This document shows positions 1-5,685 of a stretch of DNA of 7,630 nucleotides, one piece after another. The translations under genes and the position numbers were made by a program. The DNA is taken from assembly GCA_028868335.1 (NCBI GenBank), contig JAGWUU010000158.1, forward strand, positions 1 to 7,630. Direction: 5' to 3'. Numbering within the stretch: the first letter of the stretch is position 1; every line of letters starts with the position of its first letter. The notes below the pieces were generated by a model. The model was not told where the DNA came from, ran no database searches, and saw only the letters and a list, made by a program, of their open reading frames with translations. This stretch comes from Sphingomonadales bacterium (GTDB lineage: Bacteria > Pseudomonadota > Alphaproteobacteria > Sphingomonadales > Sphingomonadaceae).

Positions 1-714
1 ACCGGCAACTTGCCATTGTGGGCCGGTTTCCTGATCGCCACGATCAATGTAACCGCCAGCTATCTACCCTCGCACGATGCCCAGCACCACATCATCGCGC
101 CGGAAGGTTCGCGTTGGCACTGGTTCAATGAAGCGATTGGTTGGTATTCGTTGGTGCCGATGTGCACGCCGCTCAGCGTGTTGCGGGTGACCCATTTCGA
201 ACATCACCGACACACCAACGATCCGCAGCTCGATCCCGACTACCCGATGGCCGCCAACACGGCCTGGGGCGCGATCGGCAAGGCGCTGGTAAAGGGTCAG
301 CCGCGCCACGAGCGCTATGGTGCGACCCTCCAGCGGCTCGGCACCACAGCGGCGAAGCAGGCCACGCTTCATGCGATGATCGCCAGGGTGGTGCAGTACT
401 CGATCCTCGCGGCGCTGGCCTGGAGCGGTCACGTCTCGGAGGCGGTGCTGCTGTGGTGGCTGCCGCTCAAGATCGGATCGGTCTATATTAACTTCTACCT
501 CAGTTGGGCGCCGCATCGACCGATGACCGGTCATGGCCGCTACCGCGACACCCGCGCCTTTCGTAGCATTTGGGGCAACATTGGTTCGTCAGGGATGCAG
601 GTGCACATCATCCACCACCTCTATCCCACGATCCCGCTGAGCCGGAACCCGGCAGCATTCCGTGCGCTTCGCCCGATCCTTGAAGAGCGTGGCTGCGATC
701 TGGGCGGAATGTAA
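1..714 (+). CDS. Fatty acid desaturase-family membrane di-iron enzyme (5' end missing)
   Basis: The reading frame is open from the first base, so the gene begins outside the window; 237 residues are visible and the N-terminus is missing. Three histidine clusters define the membrane desaturase/hydroxylase fold: HDAQHH at visible residues 25-30, HFEHHRH at 65-71 followed by an NDPxxDPD stretch, and HIIHH at 202-206. In this family the histidines hold a non-heme di-iron centre that uses O2 to desaturate, hydroxylate or ketolate a lipid chain or carotenoid at the inner membrane. Hydrophobic stretches at about 8-22 and 131-168 fit membrane segments. A TTG at base 10 could be read as a start, but it lies too close to the first His box for a complete enzyme. 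The substrate cannot be told from sequence; a carotenoid-modifying enzyme of the CrtW/CrtZ-like branch is an alternative. It converges on the helicase gene, 70 bp away. Confidence 0.85.
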   Translation, partial: TGNLPLWAGFLIATINVTASYLPSHDAQHHIIAPEGSRWHWFNEAIGWYSLVPMCTPLSVLRVTHFEHHRHTNDPQLDPDYPMAANTAWGAIGKALVKGQPRHERYGATLQRLGTTAAKQATLHAMIARVVQYSILAALAWSGHVSEAVLLWWLPLKIGSVYINFYLSWAPHRPMTGHGRYRDTRAFRSIWGNIGSSGMQVHIIHHLYPTIPLSRNPAAFRALRPILEERGCDLGGM

Positions 715-784
715 CCGGCGCGACGGCCGCGAATGGGTTTTGGGGTGCAGTTGTCGGTGTCTGAGCGGTTGCCGCTGGGCGCGG

Positions 785-2548
785 TCACCCCTTGGGTTTT
801 TTGCCCTTCCAGCCCCCCTTGTGGCGAAACGGCCGGGCACCCTGACCCGGCGTGTCGCCATCCGGGCGGTTCACCGGCCTTGCCCGGTGAGAGGCTTGAC
901 CTTGACCGGGCCGGTTGCCTTCCGGGCTGCGCTCTCGCCTGGCGGCGCGAGCGGCATCGCGCGGGGCACCATCGACAGGGACGATCTCCACGCCGTCAGC
1001 CTCGTCCGCGGTTCGTTGGACAGCGGCGAGGAAGCGCGCGGCGGCCGGGCCGGCAACCTCGAACATCGTCTCATGCGTGGCAAGGCGGATCGCGCCGATG
1101 TCGCTGCGACTTATATGCCCGCGACGGCAGAGCAGCGGCAGGATCCAGCGCGGATCGGCGTTCTGGCGGCGACCGACGTTGAGGCGGAACCACTGGCTGC
1201 CCTCGAAGCCTGCGCGCGGGCCACGGGGAGGCGGGGCGTCAGTGGCCAGCAATTCCTCGGGTTGGGGCAGACGCGCGCGATGCGCCTGAACAAGCGCCAC
1301 GGCGATTTCCTCTGCGCTGCGCCTGTCCATCAAGCGGGCAGCAAGCGCGCTGTCTTCCTCGCTGGCCTCGACCGGTGCCAGCAGGGCCGCGAACATCCGC
1401 TCGCTGTCCGCCGCGCGGATATCCGCCGCCGAGGGCGGGCTTACCCATTCCGCGGGAATCCGCGCGCTCCGAAGCATGGTCTCGACGCGGCGGCGGCGCG
1501 GATAGGGCACCAGCAGAATCGCCGTGCCCTTCTTCCCGGCGCGTCCGGTGCGACCCGAGCGATGCTGCAACGTTTCCGCGTCGCGCGGAATTTCGACGTG
1601 GACCACCAGCGACAGGCTGGGCAGGTCGATGCCGCGGGCGGCGACATCGGTAGCGACGCAGACTCGCGCCCGCCGGTCACGCAGCGCCTGCAGCGCGTGG
1701 TTGCGCTCGTTCTGGCTGTGCTCGCCGGACAGCGCCACCGCGGCAAAGCCCCGCTCGGTCAGGCTGGCGTGGAGGTGGCGGACATTGTCGCGCGTGGCGC
1801 AGAACAGCATCGCCGTGTCCGCCTCGTGAAAGCGCAGCACGTTGATCACCGCGTTCTCGATGTCGGCGGGTGCGATGGCCACGGCCTGGTAGGCGATATC
1901 ACCGTGGCCGCGATCCGAATCGACCGTTGAGATGCGCAGCGCGTCGCGTTGGTAGCGCCGGGCGAGCATGACGATCGGCTGAGGCATCGTCGCCGAGAAC
2001 AGCAAGGTGCGTCGATCTTCGGGAGTCGCATCGAGCAATTCCTCGAGGTCCTCGCGAAAGCCCATGTCGAGCATTTCGTCCGCCTCGTCGAGTACGGCAA
2101 CCGCAAGGCCCGCCAGGTCCAGCGCGCCGCGTTCGAGGTGGTCACGCAAACGCCCTGGGGTGCCGACGACGATGTGCGCGCCGTGGCTCAGCGCGCGTCG
2201 TTCCTTCGAGGCATCCATGCCGCCGACACAGGTGGCGACCCGGGCATTCGTGCCTGCGTACAGCCAGGCGAGCTCGCGGCTGACCTGAAGCGCAAGTTCG
2301 CGCGTCGGTGCGATGATCAGGGCGAGGGGGCTGGCGGCGATCCTCGCGTTGCCGCCCTCTTCGAGCAGTTGCGGGGCCATGGCGAGGCCGAAGGCGACCG
2401 TCTTGCCCGAACCGGTCTGGGCCGAGACGATGAGGTCGCGTCCCTCGGCACCGGGCTCGAGAACGGCGGCCTGGACGGAGGTGGGAGCGGCGTAGCCGCG
2501 CGTGGTGAGCGCTTCTGCAAGAAGCGCGAACGGAGTCTGGAAAGTCAT
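785..2548 (-). CDS. DEAD-box ATP-dependent RNA helicase with DbpA-type RNA-binding domain
   Basis: This 587-residue protein is a complete superfamily 2 RNA helicase, expected to unwind short RNA duplexes in the cytoplasm using ATP. Visible motifs in order: Q motif (GYxxPTxxQ, 18-26), Walker A AQTGSGKT (43-50), APTREL (80-85), GG (109-110), TPGR (130-133), DEAD (154-157), SAT (185-187), motif V ATDVAARGID (299-308) and motif VI HRSGRTGRAG (329-338). Residues about 452-522 (WFRLNVGR...DIGAI) look like the DbpA/CsdA RNA-binding domain, which in E. coli DbpA recognises 23S rRNA. A basic Gly/Arg/Lys/Pro-rich tail (about 525-587) follows and may add non-specific RNA binding. The frame stays open up to 2938, but the extra 130 residues read through intergenic hairpins and look non-coding; the ATG at 2548 places the Q motif at the normal distance. 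Likely roles are ribosome assembly or cold-shock RNA remodelling. Only a weak GAG precedes the start as a ribosome binding site. Confidence 0.93.
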   Translation of the reverse strand: MTFQTPFALLAEALTTRGYAAPTSVQAAVLEPGAEGRDLIVSAQTGSGKTVAFGLAMAPQLLEEGGNARIAASPLALIIAPTRELALQVSRELAWLYAGTNARVATCVGGMDASKERRALSHGAHIVVGTPGRLRDHLERGALDLAGLAVAVLDEADEMLDMGFREDLEELLDATPEDRRTLLFSATMPQPIVMLARRYQRDALRISTVDSDRGHGDIAYQAVAIAPADIENAVINVLRFHEADTAMLFCATRDNVRHLHASLTERGFAAVALSGEHSQNERNHALQALRDRRARVCVATDVAARGIDLPSLSLVVHVEIPRDAETLQHRSGRTGRAGKKGTAILLVPYPRRRRVETMLRSARIPAEWVSPPSAADIRAADSERMFAALLAPVEASEEDSALAARLMDRRSAEEIAVALVQAHRARLPQPEELLATDAPPPRGPRAGFEGSQWFRLNVGRRQNADPRWILPLLCRRGHISRSDIGAIRLATHETMFEVAGPAAARFLAAVQRTADEADGVEIVPVDGAPRDAARAARRERSPEGNRPGQGQASHRARPVNRPDGDTPGQGARPFRHKGGWKGKKPKG

Positions 2549-2616
2549 GGTCTCGATGTTTGTCAGGGGAGTGACCGCACGACCGCGAGCGGCAAACGTC
2601 CCGTGAATGAGCCGCG

Positions 2617-2645
2617 TCGATAGGCTTTTCGCACCTGCGGCACAA
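2617..2645 (-). promoter_or_regulatory. Possible helicase promoter (weak match)
   Basis: On the minus strand, TTGTGC (2645-2640) and TATCGA (2622-2617) are separated by 17 nt, a spacing typical of housekeeping sigma factors. Only about half of each hexamer matches consensus. If used, it would start transcription near base 2610 and give the helicase a leader of roughly 60 nt. The -35 element would overlap the start codon of the cysteine-rich ORF on the other strand. Confidence 0.2.
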
Positions 2646-2794
2646 TGTGTTTCGCGCCGGGCTGTGCCTGCTGCGCCTGCACTGCTTGCAAGGAGAGGCT
2701 CTGCAGGGATTTCGACGTCGCCTTCAAGGACGAAGCAGATCATGGCGGCGCGCACTCCGTCATGGAGTTGATGGAACGCGCCGCCGAAAGTTAG
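2645..2794 (+). CDS. Possible small cysteine-rich protein (49 aa), unrecognised
   Basis: An ATG-to-TAG frame of 49 codons. Seven cysteines fall in the first 20 residues (positions 2, 7, 9, 10, 12, 15, 20; core CACCACTAC), followed by a charged, cysteine-free tail ending SVMELMERAAES. In-frame TAG at 2621 and no alternative start fix the ATG at 2645. About three quarters of codons end in G or C, as in real genes of this genome, although two AGG arginine codons are atypical. No convincing Shine-Dalgarno sequence is seen upstream. The cluster could bind metal or an iron-sulfur cofactor, or form disulfides, but I do not recognise a family and the spacing does not clearly match a known metallothionein. 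It lies opposite the helicase leader. It may equally be a chance ORF in GC-rich DNA. Confidence 0.35.
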   Translation: MCFAPGCACCACTACKERLCRDFDVAFKDEADHGGAHSVMELMERAAES

Positions 2795-2825
2795 AGCCCG
2801 TCCGGATTGGATTGAAGCTTCAAAG

Positions 2826-2846
2826 CCCTTCCCCGTTGGAGAAGGG
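2826..2846. repeat. GC-rich hairpin, copy 1 (CCCTTC...GAAGGG)
   Basis: Nine-base arms flank a 3-nt GTT loop (AAC on the minus strand). On the plus strand one position is a C/A mismatch; in minus-strand RNA the same position is a G-U wobble, so the stem is fully paired only in RNA copied leftward, the direction of the neighbouring genes. It shares the CCCGTTGG core with the second hairpin 38 bp away. Short repeats of this style are common between genes in sphingomonads. It could stabilise or end the GreA/B-like transcript, but no long U-tract follows, so a classical intrinsic terminator is unlikely. Confidence 0.6.
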
Positions 2847-2883
2847 TTGGGATGGGGGGCTGCCCTGTCGAGCGTGCCGAATC

Positions 2884-2900
2884 CCTCCCCGTTGGGGAGG
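2884..2900. repeat. GC-rich hairpin, copy 2 (CCTCCCC gtt GGGGAGG)
   Basis: A perfect 7-bp inverted repeat with a 3-nt loop, starting 27 bp past the stop codon of the GreA/B-like gene. It has the same loop and core as copy 1 and the same orientation, so the two look like related members of one REP-like family. It is not followed by a T-run on either strand. Confidence 0.6.
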
Positions 2901-2927
2901 CGCGATTCAGCCAAATCAGGGCAGGCT

Positions 2928-3410
2928 TTAGCCCGCAACGGTCACTGCGATCGAAAGAATCTCGATGGCATCGTCCTTACCCGCGAATTCCAGCAGCTCA
3001 CCTTCCTCTGCTCCCATCAGCGCACGCGCGAGCGGCGCCGAAAAGGAGACCAGCGCCGCTGCAGGATCGGCCTCGTCATCGCCAACTATGCTCAGCACGC
3101 GCCGCTTGCCGTTTAGGCGGAACGTCACCGTGGTGCCGATCTCCACTGTCTTGCCGGAAGGCACCGGGACCACCTCGGCGGTGATCTGTCGCGTTTGCCA
3201 GTAGCGCAGGTCGCGCTGTGCAGCCTTGATCCGGGTTTCCCCGGCGTCCTGCCCGGCCAGCTCGGTCAGGTGCGCCTGCAGCGCCACCACCCGCTCGCTG
3301 ATCAGCGCCAGACCACGCGGCGTCACCAGATTCGGCCCGGGCGGGATCGGGATTTCGAACCTGGGTTCGAGGTGCTCGTCGTCCTCTTCGCGTCGGAAAG
3401 CAACGCTCAT
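2928..3410 (-). CDS. Short GreA/GreB-family RNA polymerase-binding factor
   Basis: A 160-residue protein. Residues about 86-158 form the FKBP-like C-terminal domain of GreA/GreB, with the family signature IVGDDEADP (108-116) and SAPLARALMG (124-133). Residues about 27-80 would form the N-terminal coiled coil that inserts into the polymerase secondary channel. A charged N-terminal extension (1-26, rich in Glu/Asp/Pro) precedes it. Canonical Gre factors carry Asp and Glu spaced DxxE at the coiled-coil tip and stimulate RNA cleavage by stalled polymerase. Here the coil is shorter, the GDxxENAEY consensus is absent, and only D55-A-G-E58 recalls the acidic pair. It may therefore act as an anti-pausing or competing channel factor (Rnk-like) rather than a cleavage factor; this is inference. 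It follows the ABC-F gene with a 12-bp gap and a strong ribosome binding site, so the two are almost certainly cotranscribed. Confidence 0.85.
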   Translation of the reverse strand: MSVAFRREEDDEHLEPRFEIPIPPGPNLVTPRGLALISERVVALQAHLTELAGQDAGETRIKAAQRDLRYWQTRQITAEVVPVPSGKTVEIGTTVTFRLNGKRRVLSIVGDDEADPAAALVSFSAPLARALMGAEEGELLEFAGKDDAIEILSIAVTVAG

Positions 3411-3418
3411 CGTCCGGG

Positions 3419-3424
3419 CCTCCT
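3419..3424 (-). promoter_or_regulatory. Strong ribosome binding site overlapping upstream stop codon
   Basis: AGGAGG on the minus strand lies 8 nt before the ATG at 3410 and shares two bases with the TAG stop of the ABC-F gene (3425-3423). It fixes the start of the GreA/B-like protein and suggests translational coupling, since ribosomes ending the first gene sit on this site. Confidence 0.85.
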
Positions 3425-5300
3425 AGACCGCGATCGCTTCGAGGGCTTCGCTTGCTTCGAGCCAAGCCGCCTCCGCACCTTCGATCCGCGTCTCGATCTC
3501 GGCGCGGCGCTTCATCAGTTCGGTCATGGTCAACTCAGCGAACGACGCTTCGGCGGATTTGGGATCGAACATGGCTTGATCGATGGCTTTGCGCATGGTC
3601 TGGAGCTTCTCGAGTTCGGCCTCGGCACTCCTGGTGCGCTTGCGCAGTTCCTGCCCCTTTTCCCGCGCCTCGGCGGCGGCCTTGCGCTGGTCCTTCCTGT
3701 TGACGCCCCGGCCTCCCTCGTTCTTGCGCATCGACGCGCCGTCACCAGTGAGGACAAAACCGATGTAGTCGTCGATCGAGCCGTCGAATTCCCTGGCCGT
3801 GCCGCCATCGACGAGCACCAGCCGGTCGGCGGTCATCTCCAGCATGTGCCGGTCATGGCTGACGATCACCACCGCACCCGAATAGGCATTGAGTGCCTGG
3901 ATCAGCGCCTCGCGCGCATCGACGTCGAGGTGGTTGGTCGGTTCGTCGAGGATCAGCATGTGCGGCGCATCGCGGGTAATCAACGCCAGGGCAAGGCGCG
4001 CGCGTTCGCCGCCCGAAAGCTTGCCCACCTCGGTCGTCGCCTTGGCCCCGGAAAAGCCGAAACGGCCGAGTTGCCCGCGCACAGCCGCCGGGCTTGCCCC
4101 CTTCATTTGCACAGTCATGTGCTGGAGCGGGGTTTCGCTGCGGTCCAACTCCTCCACCTGATACTGGGTGAAATAGCCGACCCGCATCCTGCCCGAAGCG
4201 TTCATCGCCCCGTCCATCGGTTTCAACTGCGCGGCCAGCAGCCGCGCCAGAGTGGTCTTGCCGTTACCGTTGCGCCCCAGAAGCGCGATCCGGTCATCGG
4301 GATCGAGCCGCAGGTTGAGGCGGCTGAGTACCGGCTTTTCGCCGTATCCGACCGAGGCAAGGTCAAGCGTGATCAGCGGCGGGCGCAGCTCGTCAGGATT
4401 GGGGAAGTCGAAACTCAGCGACGGATCGTCTATCATCTCGGCGATGGGTTGAAGCCTGGCCAGCGCCTTGGCGCGTGACTGGGCCTGCTTGGCGGTGGAG
4501 GCGCGGGCGGAATTGCGGGCAACATAGTCCCGCAGCCTCTCACGCTCAGCCTGCTGCTTTGCCCGGGCCGAGGCGATCTGCGCCTGCCGCTCAGCCCGCT
4601 GGCGTTCGAAGGCGTCATAGCCGCCCGGGTACAAGGTCAGCTTGCCGCCGGAAAGGTGCAGGATGTGATCGACGACATTGTTGAGAAAGTCGCGTTCGTG
4701 GCTGACCAGCAGGATCGTTGCCGGGTAGGACCGTAGGAAATCCTCCAGCCACAGCACGGCTTCGAGATCCAGGTGGTTCGACGGTTCGTCGAGCAGCAAT
4801 AGATCGGGTTGCGAGAACAGCAGCGCCGCCAGCGCCACGCGCATCCGCCACCCGCCTGAGAAGCGTTCCAGCGGGAAGTGCTGCGCCTCCTCATCGAAGC
4901 CGAGGCCGACGAGGATGCGCGCCGCCCGACTGGGAGCAGTATGAGCATCAATTGCTATGAGCCGCTCATGCACCTCGGCCAGACGGTGGGCATCGTGGCA
5001 GGTTTCGCTCTCGGCCATCAATGCAGCGCGCTCGGTGTCCGCGGCGAGAACGGTCTCAAAGGGGGTTGCATCACCACCCGGCGCTTCTTGCGCAATGTAG
5101 CCTATGCGGCTGCCACGCGGCATCGAAACCTCGCCGCCGTCCGCCTCCAGCATCCCGGCGATGACCCGAACCAATGTCGACTTGCCTGCGCCATTGCGCC
5201 CGATCAGCCCGATCCGCCCCCGCGGCGGCAGCGTTGCGGTTGCGTCGTCGATAATCGTGCGCCCGCCAAGGCGGACCGTGATGCCGGAAAGGTTGAGCAT
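3423..5300 (-). CDS. yheS: ABC-F family ATPase, YheS-like ribosome-associated protein
   Basis: 625 residues with two ATP-binding cassettes and no membrane segments, the ABC-F plan of cytoplasmic proteins that bind the ribosomal E site and act on stalled or difficult translation. Cassette 1: Walker A GRNGAGKST (34-42), signature FSGGWRMR (147-154), Walker B LLLLDEPSNHLD (167-178), switch His201. Linker with the basic AKQAQSRAKAL stretch (270-280), the P-site tRNA-interaction region. Cassette 2: Walker A GRNGNGKTT (342-350), signature LSGGERARLALA (428-439), Walker B LILDEPTNHLD (449-459), SHDRH (481-485). Catalytic glutamates are E172 and E453. The tail (about 535-625) is charged and predicted to be coiled coil, ending in AAWLEASEALE, very like E. 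coli YheS (637 aa by memory). All catalytic motifs are intact. It is the first gene of an operon with the GreA/B-like factor. The start at 5300 gives the normal family N-terminus; its ribosome binding site is weak. Uup is a less likely alternative. Confidence 0.92.
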   Translation of the reverse strand: MLNLSGITVRLGGRTIIDDATATLPPRGRIGLIGRNGAGKSTLVRVIAGMLEADGGEVSMPRGSRIGYIAQEAPGGDATPFETVLAADTERAALMAESETCHDAHRLAEVHERLIAIDAHTAPSRAARILVGLGFDEEAQHFPLERFSGGWRMRVALAALLFSQPDLLLLDEPSNHLDLEAVLWLEDFLRSYPATILLVSHERDFLNNVVDHILHLSGGKLTLYPGGYDAFERQRAERQAQIASARAKQQAERERLRDYVARNSARASTAKQAQSRAKALARLQPIAEMIDDPSLSFDFPNPDELRPPLITLDLASVGYGEKPVLSRLNLRLDPDDRIALLGRNGNGKTTLARLLAAQLKPMDGAMNASGRMRVGYFTQYQVEELDRSETPLQHMTVQMKGASPAAVRGQLGRFGFSGAKATTEVGKLSGGERARLALALITRDAPHMLILDEPTNHLDVDAREALIQALNAYSGAVVIVSHDRHMLEMTADRLVLVDGGTAREFDGSIDDYIGFVLTGDGASMRKNEGGRGVNRKDQRKAAAEAREKGQELRKRTRSAEAELEKLQTMRKAIDQAMFDPKSAEASFAELTMTELMKRRAEIETRIEGAEAAWLEASEALEAIAV

Positions 5301-5321
5301 GGCCCGCGCCTAGCAGGACCG

Positions 5322-5351
5322 GATCGCCAACAAAAGTGTGGTTGGTCGATC
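5322..5351 (-). promoter_or_regulatory. Interrupted inverted repeat in the ABC-F leader
   Basis: On the plus strand GATCG-CCAAC (5322-5331) is mirrored by GTTGG-T-CGATC (5341-5351), giving 10-bp arms with a single bulged base around a 9-nt loop. It ends 21 bp before the ABC-F start codon. It could be a repressor operator, or, if transcription starts upstream of it, a stable stem-loop in the mRNA leader. No U-tract follows, so it is not a plain terminator. Confidence 0.45.
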
Positions 5352-5356
5352 GATGC

Positions 5357-5370
5357 GGAACGACCGTTCC
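5357..5370. promoter_or_regulatory. 14-bp near-perfect palindrome, possible operator
   Basis: GGAACG-AC-CGTTCC has perfect 6-bp arms around a 2-bp centre and sits 5 bp beyond the larger inverted repeat, upstream of the ABC-F gene. Its symmetry suits a dimeric regulator. The half-site GGAAC resembles the -35 of stress-response ECF promoters, but no CGTT follows at the needed 16-17 bp on either strand, so a promoter reading is not supported. Confidence 0.35.
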
Positions 5371-5685
5371 CTGCGAACACACCCTACAGTTGGATAGAGC
5401 GGCTCAACGGCCGACACGATCTAGCCGATGGCAGTCGGGCGCGGTGCTCGGGCAAGCCCGCCACGGGTAGGCGCAACAACGCTGGCGTCTTCCGATCATG
5501 CTGATCCGCGTGCACGCCCGCTCGTCCCGGCACGCCGGTATCTGGGTAGCCAGGAGTTTGGCAGCGGTGATGTGCGGCGGTTGGCGACCGGCTGGCGCGC
5601 TTCGATGGGCTAACGGAGTCTTCCACCAATCGAAACGTGGCTATAGGGATGCAGTCGCAACGGGGACGGCGCGCGGTTCTTATAG

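Larger units (their letters stand above)
2549..2927. other. 379-bp intergenic region between helicase and GreA/B-like genes
   Basis: Both flanking genes point left, so this gap holds the 3' flank of the GreA/B-like gene and the leader of the helicase. It contains, from left to right, a weak promoter-like pair for the helicase, a possible 49-codon cysteine-rich ORF on the opposite strand, a perfect 12-bp palindrome (TTGAAGCTTCAA, 2812-2823) and two related hairpins. The size of the gap suggests the helicase is transcribed separately from the ABC-F/GreA-B pair. Confidence 0.7.
5301..5685. other. 385-bp divergent intergenic region
   Basis: This region separates the left-pointing ABC-F gene from the right-pointing AraC-type gene and must hold the promoters of both. 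The third nearest the ABC-F gene contains an interrupted inverted repeat and a palindrome. Short open frames occur on both strands but none has a ribosome binding site or a recognisable product. I could not identify convincing -35/-10 pairs for either gene, and the part from about 5400 to 5640 holds nothing I recognise. Confidence 0.6.

Noticed and set aside
764..776. Hairpin AGCGG-TTG-CCGCT between the desaturase and helicase genes as a bidirectional terminator
   Set aside because: The stem is only 5 bp and no T-run follows directly; the T6 run near 795 lies about 20 bp away and is the reverse of Gly-Lys-Lys-Pro codons at the helicase C-terminus.
662..1930. Long open frame on + (422 codons) opposite the helicase gene
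   Set aside because: It lies fully antisense to an intact DEAD-box gene with every motif present; its product is Arg/Ala/Gly-rich without recognisable domains, as expected of an antisense frame in GC-rich coding DNA.
2549..2938. 130-residue N-terminal extension of the helicase
   Set aside because: It would overlap the end of the GreA/B-like gene, translate the intergenic hairpin (PNPSPTGKG-type peptide) and place the Q motif far from the N-terminus; the ATG at 2548 fits the family.
3195..4478. Long open frame on + (427 codons) opposite the ABC-F and GreA/B-like genes
   Set aside because: It spans two well-supported genes on the other strand and has no domain or ribosome binding site.
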